This document shows positions 1 through 7,163 of a stretch of DNA of 44,184 nucleotides, piece by piece. Below the pieces are notes generated by a model. The model ran no database searches. It was not told the DNA's origin and saw only the letters and a program-made list of their open reading frames with translations. Source of the stretch: an uncultured bacterium (GTDB lineage: Bacteria > Verrucomicrobiota > Kiritimatiellia > PWTM01); NCBI GenBank assembly GCA_900661335.1, contig CAACVY010000012.1, forward strand, positions 1 through 44,184, given 5' to 3'. The stretch's first letter is position 1. Each line of letters begins with the position of its first letter. The position numbers and the translations under genes are program-made.

Positions 1-10
1 ACTCGAACTG

Positions 11-307
11 ATGCGCGCGGTGGTCCAGCGCGTACGCGCCGCGAAGGTGGAAGTGGCTGGGCAGACCGTGGCCCACATTGACCGTGGGTTGCTTGTGCTG
101 CTTGGCGTGGCGGCCACCGACACCTCGGAGGACGCCGCCTGGCTGGCCGGCAAAGTGGGCCGGTTGCGGATTTTCGACGACGACGAGGGAAAGATGAACC
201 TGGACGTGCGCACGGTCGGCGGCGAAATCTTGGTCGTTAGCCAGTTCACGTTGCTGGCCGACTGTCGGAAAGGCAACCGACCCTCGTATACAGATGCTGC
301 TGCGCCT
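11..307 (+). pseudogene. dtd: D-aminoacyl-tRNA deacylase, 3'-truncated
   Basis: The first 99 residues match Dtd, which hydrolyses D-amino acids from mischarged tRNA. Visible landmarks are MRAVVQRV at the start, the active-site segment SQFTLLAD (about residues 77-84) and [12 protein letters not shown] (88-99). Dtd is normally about 145 residues and ends with a second conserved segment carrying NxGPVT, which supplies the Gly-cisPro of the proofreading site. Here the frame stays open to 718, but after TDAAAP the protein is unrelated, low-complexity and rich in Arg and Ser. I could not find the NGPVT segment in any frame of 300-530. The gene therefore looks broken near 307, by a rearrangement or an assembly join, and the product is probably inactive. 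The start lies ten bases from the window edge, so its ribosome binding site cannot be judged. Confidence 0.75.
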
Positions 308-530
308 GTAAGGAAAGCCGGCGAAGATAGTGGTTCGGTCCGAGTGAAGGCGAATGTGTTGGCGTTACTTCCGTTACCTACCCGGCGGGGAAGTTTCCGT
401 GTCCACAGTTTTGGGCGCTGCCGATCGCGATTTCAAAACCAGTTGGAGTGCTTCAACTTTTGTAGCGCCTACTCGTCTATGGCCTCGTTGTTAGGCCGTT
501 TGAATTGTATAAACGCGCGACAGAATTGTC
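308..530. other. Non-coding stretch after truncated dtd
   Basis: This stretch holds only the meaningless continuation of the dtd frame. A small hairpin (GGCCT and AGGCC with a seven-base loop) lies near 480-497. No Dtd C-terminus, terminator with a T-run, or RNA gene was recognised. The sequence is less GC-rich than the coding regions, as expected of intergenic DNA in front of the ROK gene promoter. Confidence 0.5.
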
Positions 531-558
531 TTGCATCTTCGCCTGGATCTGCTACGAT
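531..558 (+). promoter_or_regulatory. Probable sigma70-type promoter of the ROK gene
   Basis: TTGCAT at 531-536 and TACGAT at 553-558 are separated by 16 bases. The predicted transcription start is near 565, about 40 bases before the ATG at 606. The elements overlap the TTG codon that the ORF track used as a start, which argues against that longer start. Confidence 0.5.
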
Positions 559-566
559 GCGCTCAG

Positions 567-590
567 TTCGCAAATTGTCAAATATGCGAA
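567..590. promoter_or_regulatory. Palindromic operator candidate in front of the ROK gene
   Basis: The arms TTCGCAAATT (567-576) and AATATGCGAA (581-590) are inverted repeats with one mismatch and a four-base spacer. The site begins about nine bases after the -10 element and ends 15 bases before the start codon, where a bound repressor would block transcription. AT-rich palindromes are typical targets of NagC/Mlc-type ROK repressors, so autoregulation is the simplest reading. This is inference from position and symmetry. Confidence 0.55.
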
Positions 591-605
591 CGAGAGGAGA
601 AGGAC

Positions 606-1736
606 ATGGAACTGCAACAACGAAAACTGACTCTGGAGATTACGGGGGAACACAACCGGCGGCTGGTATTTCAACTGATGCGCCGCTTGCGCACGAGCTC
701 GAGGCAACAAATCTCTGACATGACCTCGCTGCATCGTTCGACGCTCTCCAAAATCATGAGCGAGTTTCTCGAACGAAAGCTCGTCCGCGAGATCGGTACG
801 GAAATACCCGCAGTGAAGCGGGTGGGCAAGCGTCGAGTTAAGTTGGAAATCTGCGGTGAAATCGGCTGGACCATCGGCATCGGAATCAACTTAGGCTGGG
901 CCCGTATGGTTTGGGTGGACGCCGCAGGGAAGGTGCTGCGCGAACATCGCTTCGACATCCCCAAGGACATCAACAAAGTCCCAGAAGCCCTCAAACAGGC
1001 GCTGGACGGTCAAATGGCTGAGACCCCGTTGCCGCCGGGCCGTCTGTACGGCGCAGGGGTGGCCACACCGGGAATCACCAACTCGGACACCGGCGTGCTG
1101 ATTTACTCGGAATACTTCAAGGTCCGCAACTTCCCGCTCGCGGACGCCATCCGCCGCCAGCTCAACATGCCGGTGGTGGTGGATAACGACGCCCAGCTGG
1201 AGGCGTTGGCTCACCTCAACCAGCCCGATACCAGCAGCGGAGACGATTTTGTCTTCCTCTACGGAAATTACGAGGAGAGGGACGGCGCTTGTGTCTTCAC
1301 CGAGTTCGGCTCGGCAATCGTGATCGGCGCACAGTTGTATCGGGGGGCGCACCGAGGTGCGGGCGAATTATCCGGGCGGTTGCGGTTCCCACCCTCCCCG
1401 CCGCTTCAGCCGGATGACTTGCAGCTACTGGAAACCCCCGACGGGCCCATGAACGACCGTTTGGAGGCGCTCGCAGAACACTTGGCTCCGTACGCCGCCA
1501 CTCTGGCCGGATACATTGACCCGGTTTCGATCGTGCTCGGCGGGGCGGTGGATTGGTACAACCGAGCATTTCGACAACATCTTCAAGCGCGAGTGAACGA
1601 ACAAGTTCAGCCGTGGTTCGCGGGCCGCGAAATTCGCGTCGAGGCCGCTCAAGTGCCCGCCGCGGGGTCCGCCTACGGCGCCGCGTTGCTAGCGTTGGAC
1701 CAAGTGCCAGTGACCGAGCTGACCGGAGAACGCTAA
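606..1736 (+). CDS. ROK-family transcriptional regulator
   Basis: This 376-residue protein has an N-terminal winged helix-turn-helix (about residues 15-75, with [20 protein letters not shown]) and a ROK sugar-kinase-like domain after it. ROK landmarks are [12 protein letters not shown] (the usual xxENDAN region) and [20 protein letters not shown]. The Cys-rich zinc motif (CxCGxxGC) of ROK kinases and of NagC/Mlc is missing: the corresponding stretch reads [13 protein letters not shown]. It is therefore probably a sugar-responsive repressor without the structural zinc, and kinase activity is doubtful. ATG 606 was chosen over TTG 531 because GAGGAGAAGG sits just upstream and the promoter overlaps the longer start. 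It stands alone, so its target genes other than itself are not shown by the context. Confidence 0.85.
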   Translation: MELQQRKLTLEITGEHNRRLVFQLMRRLRTSSRQQISDMTSLHRSTLSKIMSEFLERKLVREIGTEIPAVKRVGKRRVKLEICGEIGWTIGIGINLGWARMVWVDAAGKVLREHRFDIPKDINKVPEALKQALDGQMAETPLPPGRLYGAGVATPGITNSDTGVLIYSEYFKVRNFPLADAIRRQLNMPVVVDNDAQLEALAHLNQPDTSSGDDFVFLYGNYEERDGACVFTEFGSAIVIGAQLYRGAHRGAGELSGRLRFPPSPPLQPDDLQLLETPDGPMNDRLEALAEHLAPYAATLAGYIDPVSIVLGGAVDWYNRAFRQHLQARVNEQVQPWFAGREIRVEAAQVPAAGSAYGAALLALDQVPVTELTGER

Positions 1737-1913
1737 CTCCCGACCAGTCGGCTTCGCTAGGCTCCGCATGGGCTTCGGGGTGCGCGGCGCAAGTTTTCGG
1801 ACGCGCTGATCGCGCTCAGCCGCTTGGAATTTGACGACACATTCATTCCGCTGCGTGCCGTCCCACGGGAGTGCTTTTCTCGCAGGTCAGGTGATTCCAA
1901 GGACGGCTTTGGT

Positions 1914-2201
1914 TCAGCCGCGGATGTAAAAGTCTCGAAACTCTCCCGTGGGTTCGGCCCATTCCACCTGGACCTCCTCCACACGCGCCAGCGGCGGGCC
2001 TTGGCGCAACCAGGCGCGGAGGGCCTCGAGCGCCGCACGGGGACCTTCGGCCACCACGCGTACCGTGCCATCGGCCTGGTTCGCCACCCACCCGGTCAAG
2101 TGTAACTGCCGCGCAACTTCCCGCGTATGCGCGCGGAAAAACACACCTTGAACATGGCCGCGCACGACCGCAATCATCCGCTGGAAAGCTGGCTCGCTCA
2201 T
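1914..2201 (-). CDS. acyP: Acylphosphatase
   Basis: This small enzyme (95 residues, the family's normal size) hydrolyses acyl phosphates such as carbamoyl phosphate and 1,3-bisphosphoglycerate. The phosphate-binding loop GHVQGVFFR (residues 15-23) carries the catalytic Arg at 23. GWVANQADGTV carries the catalytic Asn at 41, followed by VRVVAEG. The start MSEPAFQRM was chosen because it gives the usual length; GGTGGA lies ten bases upstream. The ORF track start at 2237 adds an Arg/Gly-rich tail not seen in the family. It is convergent with the ROK gene, and no terminator with a T-run was seen between them. Confidence 0.9.
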   Translation of the reverse strand: MSEPAFQRMIAVVRGHVQGVFFRAHTREVARQLHLTGWVANQADGTVRVVAEGPRAALEALRAWLRQGPPLARVEEVQVEWAEPTGEFRDFYIRG

Positions 2202-2291
2202 GCGAATCATTCCACCACGGCATCGCCGGCCTCGCAATCATAACTCCCTCGTGCAAACCGCGCGGATTGCCGAACAGATCCGCAGCACTGA

Positions 2292-2375
2292 GCGCCGGGC
2301 ACTTTCCGCTGTAGTCCAGTGAGAGGCTGGACGCTCCCCTTGGTTCGGGCAATCCTTCCGAAGTGCCCACGGCGC
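2292..2375. other. Candidate structured RNA element in intergenic DNA
   Basis: The 371-base gap between acyP and the DeoR gene has no credible ORF but contains nested complementarity. GCGCC plus GGGCACTT (2292-2304) can pair with AAGTGCCC plus GGCGC (2361-2375), with only a two-base bulge, giving 13 base pairs. Inside it GTCCAG (2314-2319) and CTGGAC (2327-2332) form a perfect hairpin. On the minus strand GGGAG beside the hairpin could pair with CUCUC in its loop. It matches no RNA family I know, and the strand is undetermined. Confidence 0.35.
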
Positions 2376-2530
2376 CCGCCCTAGAGCCCAGGCCGCGCGA
2401 CTGTCCCGCAGTGCCGCACTACACCGCAAACTGGACAAAGCCCCCTCGTACCCCTGCACGTCCCCGGAAGCCCGGGACGCACGTTCCGCCCACGGCGGAG
2501 GCGCGTCGGTACATGGATGCGCATTTATGA

Positions 2531-2558
2531 TTGACTTCGATCGGATGTGTGCTAGAAT
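2531..2558 (+). promoter_or_regulatory. Strong promoter of the DeoR/PDH region
   Basis: TTGACT (2531-2536) and TAGAAT (2553-2558) have a 16-base spacer. The start point would fall near 2565, leaving only about eight untranslated bases before ATG 2573. The hexamers overlap the TTG that the ORF track used as its start. Confidence 0.65.
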
Positions 2559-2572
2559 GTTCACAAATCGTC

Positions 2573-3349
2573 ATGGGCTCGAGCTCCAAGACTTTGCCGG
2601 TAGAACGCTGGAACCGAATCCGGGAGGCGCTGAAAACCGAACGGGTCGTCCGCGTGGTGGATTTGTGCCGCCGGCTGGGCGTGTCCTCGGCAACCCTGCG
2701 GCGAGACTTGGAGGAATTGGAGGCACGAGGGGAGCTGCACCGTGTCCACGGGGGCGCGGTAGCGGTGGATAGTCGGCTAGACGAGCCGGTGTTTGAAGAC
2801 AAAGCCGAGATGGCCGCACGGGAGAAACACCGGATCGCGGAAGCTGCGCTGCGGCGGATTGCCTCGGGCTGGACCGTGTACCTGGATGGTGGCAGCACGG
2901 TGTTGAACTTGGCCCGAGAGCTTCGTACCCGGAAGGACGTCGTTGTGGTGACCAACTCTCTGCGCGCCGCGATGGAGCTGGCGGGGGAAGGTCCGCGCAC
3001 CATTTTGGTGGGTGGGGAACTGCGGCGCCTTAGCCAGACCCTCGTGGGTCCGCTGACACGGTACGTGCTGGACGCCCTCCAGTTCGACATCGCTTTCATG
3101 GGCACGATGGGCATTTCTCCCGACGGCACCATTACCACCACCGAGCCGGCGGAGGCGTTCACGAAGGAATGGGTACTCGGCCGAGCTCATCAGGTCGTTT
3201 TGCTGGCGGACCGCAGCAAGTACGGGAAAGTCGCCTTTGCGCGTGCAGGCCATATGAAAGATGTGGATGTGGTGATCACCGACCGAGGGTTGTCGGCGGA
3301 GTGGCGGCGACGCCTCCGCACTTGGTCGGTGCAATTGGTGGAGGTCTAG
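2573..3349 (+). CDS. DeoR-family transcriptional regulator
   Basis: This 258-residue protein has the normal DeoR architecture. An N-terminal HTH (about residues 8-60) carries RVVDLCRRLGVSSATLRRDLEELE and then LHRVHGGA, the family signature. A C-terminal sugar-phosphate sensor domain carries YLDGGSTVLNLAREL, VVTNSL, LVGGELRR and the ending LLADRSKYGK. Such proteins usually repress sugar-utilisation operons and respond to a sugar phosphate. The ATG at 2573 has no visible Shine-Dalgarno sequence and would be almost leaderless from the promoter above. It lies 46 bases before the pyruvate dehydrogenase E1 gene on the same strand, so it probably shares its transcript and may regulate it. This link is inferred from position only. 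Confidence 0.88.
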   Translation: MGSSSKTLPVERWNRIREALKTERVVRVVDLCRRLGVSSATLRRDLEELEARGELHRVHGGAVAVDSRLDEPVFEDKAEMAAREKHRIAEAALRRIASGWTVYLDGGSTVLNLARELRTRKDVVVVTNSLRAAMELAGEGPRTILVGGELRRLSQTLVGPLTRYVLDALQFDIAFMGTMGISPDGTITTTEPAEAFTKEWVLGRAHQVVLLADRSKYGKVAFARAGHMKDVDVVITDRGLSAEWRRRLRTWSVQLVEV

Positions 3350-3357
3350 GACTGACG

Positions 3358-3379
3358 GAATTGACTCGCACAGCAATTC
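3358..3379. promoter_or_regulatory. Inverted repeat between deoR-type gene and PDH E1
   Basis: GAATTG (3358-3363) and CAATTC (3374-3379) form a perfect six-base inverted repeat with a ten-base spacer. It sits directly before the AAGGAG ribosome binding site of the E1 gene. It could be a binding site for the DeoR protein or a small RNA hairpin. There is no T-run, so it is not a terminator. Confidence 0.35.
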
Positions 3380-3395
3380 AGAAAGGAGCCTCGAG

Positions 3396-5696
3396 ATGTC
3401 ATCACCGATCTACCTAAGCAATGTTCGACCCGATTTCACGCCCTTCCGTGAGGACTTGGGCGTGTTGCCGGGGTACACCTACTCCGGCACACTCGCCCAA
3501 GAACTGGAACGCGGGCGCCTCACGCCGCAACAGGCCCTGAACCTGTTCGAGGACATGCTCATCATCCGCGAAGTGGAGGACATGATCGTCCGACTTCGAT
3601 CCGGCGCCTACGATCCCCTGCCGGGGTACAATTACCGAGGGCCCACGCACGTTTCGATCGGCCAAGAAGGGACCGCCGTCGGCGCGTGCAGTGTGTTGCG
3701 CGTGACCGATCGGATCACCAGCACTCACCGCGGGCATGGCGACAGCCTCGCCAAGGGCTGTTCTGCCATCCGCCAGATGTCCGAGGAGCAGTTGCGTGCT
3801 CGCGTGCCGGGCAGCACCAAGTCGGGAACTGAGTTGCTGGAGGAAGTGCTCGAGGATCACGTGTTCCGCACGATCGCGGAGCTGTTCGGCAAGGACGATG
3901 GCTACTGCCGCGGGCGCGGCGGCGGGATGCACATCGCCGACTTCCGCGTGGGCCATCTGGGGGCAAATGCCATCGTGGGCGGCGGCGTGCCTATCGCCAC
4001 TGGCGCGGCCATGGCACTGCGGTACTTACGATCGTCCGATATCGTGTGCTGCTTCGCAGGCGATGGCGCGTATGCCAACGGAGTGGTGCTCGAATCGCTG
4101 AACTTCGCCTGCCAAGCCCAATGGACCAACCACCTTGCCGGCGATCATCGCTACGGTTTGCCGATCATTTTTCTGATTCAAAACAACCTCTACGGCATGA
4201 CGTGCCGAGCGGTGGAGGAAGTGTTCGGCGTCCGCCACCTCGGGCGCCGCGGGGCCGGCTTCGCGGACAACAACATGCACGCAGAAGTCGTCAACGGCAT
4301 GGACTGTCTGGCGGTGCGGGACGCGGTGCTCCGAGCCGCCGAGCTGTGTCGCCGTGGCGACGGTCCGGTGCTTCTGGATGTGGTCACCTACCGTTACTAC
4401 GGGCATTCGCTGGGAGATCCCCGGGTGGAGTACCGGGCGCGCGAAGAGGAAGCAGCGTGGCGTGCACAAGATCCGATCGAACGGCTGAAGCGTCAAATTC
4501 TCGACACCGGCATCGCCACGCCCGACGAGCTGGCGGCCATCGAACAGCGCGTGCGCGATCGCAACACGCGCGCGGCATTGCGCGCCGCGGACGCCCCTGA
4601 CCCGCGACCGGAAGACGTGCTGAAGTTCCTGTACACCACCAGTCGGTGCGATGAGGTGCCCGAACCGTACCGGAATGTGCAAGTCCTCGATCGCGAGGCC
4701 TCTCGCGTGAAGCGCGACGCGCAGGGGCGAATTACCTACCGCGACGCGATCAAAGAAGGCATGGTCGAAGAAATGCTCCGCGACCGTCGCGTGATCTTCT
4801 ACGGCGAAGACGTGGCGGAGTATGGAAATGCGTTCAAGTTGAGCAAGGGCATGCTGGAAACGTTCGGGCGCGAGCGGGTGTTCAACACGCCCATTTCCGA
4901 AGCTTGCATTTGTGGCACCGCGGTTGGAGCGGCGATGGTGGGGCTGCGGCCGATCGTGGAGTTGATGTACATGGATTTCGCGCTCATGGCCTCCGACCAA
5001 ATCGCCAACCAGGCGGGCAAATGGCAGTACATGAGCGGCGGCCAGACGAAGATGCCCCTGGTTATCCGCGCCTCCGTGGGCGGCGGGAAAGGCTACGGCG
5101 GCCAACACTCGCAGACGCTCGAGAGCGTGTTCGCCCATATCCCTGGACTCTACGTCGTCTATCCTTCAACCCCGTACGACGCCAAGGGATTGATCAAGGC
5201 AGCCGTGCGCGACGACAACCCCGTGCTGTTCGTCGAATCCCAACTGCTTTACAGTGAAAAGGGCGTCGTGCCGGAAGAGGACTACCTGGTCCCGATCGGG
5301 CAGGCCGATGTAAAACGCACGGGCACGGACTTGACGTTCGTCGGCTGGGGACCGGCCATCCTGGACGCATTACGTGCCGCGGACGCGCTTGCGCAAGAGG
5401 GCATCCAGGCCGAGGTCGTGGATATTCGGTCGCTCGTACCGCTGGATGAAGAGACGATACTCCGTTCTGTAGCCAAGACAGGACGCTGCGTGGTGGTCAG
5501 CCAAGCGGTACAAATCGGAAGTTTCACGGCGGAAATCGCGGCCCGGATCATTGAGCACGCCTTCGATGAATTGGATGCGCCCGTGGTACGCGTGGGCGCC
5601 AAGGACGGCATTGCACCGCAATCCCATGTACTTGAAGCCGCGTTTTTACCGAACGTCCAGGACATGATCGCGGCCGCCCGGAAGGTACTGGCGTGA
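3396..5696 (+). CDS. Pyruvate dehydrogenase E1, alpha-beta fusion
   Basis: This 766-residue thiamine diphosphate enzyme decarboxylates pyruvate (or a related 2-oxo acid) and acetylates the lipoyl group of E2. The alpha part (about 40-430) shows HRGHGD (111-116), GRGGGMHI (173-180), the TPP motif GDG...NN (222-264) and YYGHSLGDP (334-342). The beta part (445-766) shows GEDVAEYG (470-477) and GGQHSQT, followed by the transketolase C-terminal domain. Usually E1 alpha and beta are separate chains; here they are one. The alpha half also carries about 35 extra residues after HRGHGDSLAKG and a shorter extra segment in the TPP motif (TNHLAGDHRYG). AAGGAG lies eight bases before the ATG. Genes for E2 and E3 follow, which favours pyruvate over branched-chain acids, though the substrate is not proven. 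Confidence 0.92.
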   Translation: MSSPIYLSNVRPDFTPFREDLGVLPGYTYSGTLAQELERGRLTPQQALNLFEDMLIIREVEDMIVRLRSGAYDPLPGYNYRGPTHVSIGQEGTAVGACSVLRVTDRITSTHRGHGDSLAKGCSAIRQMSEEQLRARVPGSTKSGTELLEEVLEDHVFRTIAELFGKDDGYCRGRGGGMHIADFRVGHLGANAIVGGGVPIATGAAMALRYLRSSDIVCCFAGDGAYANGVVLESLNFACQAQWTNHLAGDHRYGLPIIFLIQNNLYGMTCRAVEEVFGVRHLGRRGAGFADNNMHAEVVNGMDCLAVRDAVLRAAELCRRGDGPVLLDVVTYRYYGHSLGDPRVEYRAREEEAAWRAQDPIERLKRQILDTGIATPDELAAIEQRVRDRNTRAALRAADAPDPRPEDVLKFLYTTSRCDEVPEPYRNVQVLDREASRVKRDAQGRITYRDAIKEGMVEEMLRDRRVIFYGEDVAEYGNAFKLSKGMLETFGRERVFNTPISEACICGTAVGAAMVGLRPIVELMYMDFALMASDQIANQAGKWQYMSGGQTKMPLVIRASVGGGKGYGGQHSQTLESVFAHIPGLYVVYPSTPYDAKGLIKAAVRDDNPVLFVESQLLYSEKGVVPEEDYLVPIGQADVKRTGTDLTFVGWGPAILDALRAADALAQEGIQAEVVDIRSLVPLDEETILRSVAKTGRCVVVSQAVQIGSFTAEIAARIIEHAFDELDAPVVRVGAKDGIAPQSHVLEAAFLPNVQDMIAAARKVLA

Positions 5697-5737
5697 TCAC
5701 ACCGGCCCCCAAGTTCATGTTCGTGGAGGGTTGAGCC

Positions 5738-7150
5738 ATGCCCCATGCAATTGCCATGCCCAAACCCGGCCAGTTCACCGAAGAGTGCACAATTCTTCGC
5801 TGGCGAAAAAAAGAAGGTGATCCCGTCGCGAAAGGGGACATCTTGTTCGAAATCGAAACCGACAAGGCCAACATGGAGGTGGAGAGCTTCTACGAGGGAG
5901 TGTTGTTGAAGATTTTGGTCCCCGAGGGCGGAACCGTGCCCGTTCAAACGATCGTGGCCTATGTGGGACAGCCTGGGGAGCCCATCCCCGAAGCTCCATC
6001 CCCACCCCAGCCCGAGGGCCCCGCGTCCCAGCGTGCCGCACCACCGGCGAGCAACGCAGCCACAGCGCAGGCCACGCCCTCCGCTACGGCCGCGCTAGAG
6101 GGATCGGTGACTGCACCGCGACCTGTCGCAGTACCCACCGGCACGTCAGTGCCGCCCCCGCCCGCGGCCACAGCGGTCGCAGCGGCCATATCCACTCCCG
6201 AGACGCCTTCCAAATGGCGCATCAGCCCTCGCGCACGGCGCCTTGCCCGAGACGCGGCCATCGATCCTTCCAAGATCCCGGGCACGGGGCCGGGTGGTCG
6301 CATTGTCGAGCGAGATGTGCGGGCCTACTTAGACGCCCATGGCTACCACCGCCTCCGCATCAGCCCGGCCGCCAAAGAGCTGGCCCGGCGCGAAGGCGTG
6401 GACATCCTGACCGTGCGCGGAACCGGCGAAGGTGGCCGAATCCTGGTGGAGGACATCCGCCGGGCGATCGCAGAGCGGCCGCAACTGATGAGCCGCATGC
6501 GACAAGTGATCGCCCAACGGCTGACCCATAGCTTCACGACCACCCCGCACTTCTTCGTCACCCTCGGCGTGGACATGACCGACCTGTTGAGGTTCCGGCA
6601 AGAGCTCAAAGACCGCGGCGCGCCCTATACCGTGACGGACTTCATCGTGGCCGCCGTGGTCCGCAGCCTCATGGAGTTTCCCGAGTTCAATAGCCGCACC
6701 GATGGCCGCTACGTCTGGCGCTCGACCAAAGTGCATCTGGGGCTCGCCGTGGCTCTGGAGCATGGACTCGTCGTGCCCGTGATCCGCGACGCGGACGACC
6801 TCTCGCTGGCCGAACTTCACGATCGTGCGGCCGCGCTCGTGCAAAAGGCGCGGGATGGCAAGCTGACGCCGGATGACATGACCGGCGGCACGTTCACGAT
6901 CTCCAACATGGGCATGATGAACGTGGATCACTTCACGGCCATTATCAACCCTGGAGAGGCGGCGATCTTGGCGGTGGCCAGCACCCGCGAGGTCCCGGTG
7001 GTACGTAACGGCCAGGTGGTGGTGCGATCGATCATGAACATCACCTTGTCGGCGGACCATCGGCTCGTGGATGGGGCCGCGGCCGCCAAGTTCATCAACG
7101 CGATTCGTTCGAAACTCGAAGACATCGCTCGATGGCGATCCGAGGTGTGA
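5738..7150 (+). CDS. PDH E2, dihydrolipoamide acetyltransferase
   Basis: This 470-residue core subunit passes the acetyl group from E1 to CoA. It has one lipoyl domain (1-80) with the lipoylated lysine K43 in ETDKA, then a flexible Ala/Pro-rich linker (about 82-155). Two peripheral-subunit-binding domains follow: RISPRARRLARDAAIDPSKI..GTGPGGRI (about 160-200) and RISPAAKELARREGVDI..GTGEGGRI (about 207-245). The catalytic acyltransferase domain (250-470) contains SNMGMM and the active-site motif DHRLVDGA. Most E2 proteins have one binding domain, so the tandem pair is unusual. GGAGGG lies upstream of the start and E3 follows after 13 bases, so the operon is E1-E2-E3. Confidence 0.93.
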   Translation: MPHAIAMPKPGQFTEECTILRWRKKEGDPVAKGDILFEIETDKANMEVESFYEGVLLKILVPEGGTVPVQTIVAYVGQPGEPIPEAPSPPQPEGPASQRAAPPASNAATAQATPSATAALEGSVTAPRPVAVPTGTSVPPPPAATAVAAAISTPETPSKWRISPRARRLARDAAIDPSKIPGTGPGGRIVERDVRAYLDAHGYHRLRISPAAKELARREGVDILTVRGTGEGGRILVEDIRRAIAERPQLMSRMRQVIAQRLTHSFTTTPHFFVTLGVDMTDLLRFRQELKDRGAPYTVTDFIVAAVVRSLMEFPEFNSRTDGRYVWRSTKVHLGLAVALEHGLVVPVIRDADDLSLAELHDRAAALVQKARDGKLTPDDMTGGTFTISNMGMMNVDHFTAIINPGEAAILAVASTREVPVVRNGQVVVRSIMNITLSADHRLVDGAAAAKFINAIRSKLEDIARWRSEV

Positions 7151-7163
7151 AGGAGAACCTAAG

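Noticed and set aside
2238-2520. RNase P, SRP, tRNA or cobalamin-riboswitch sequence in the acyP-DeoR gap
   Set aside because: I compared the stems and short motifs with the conserved cores I remember, and none matched. Only the unnamed secondary structure is reported.
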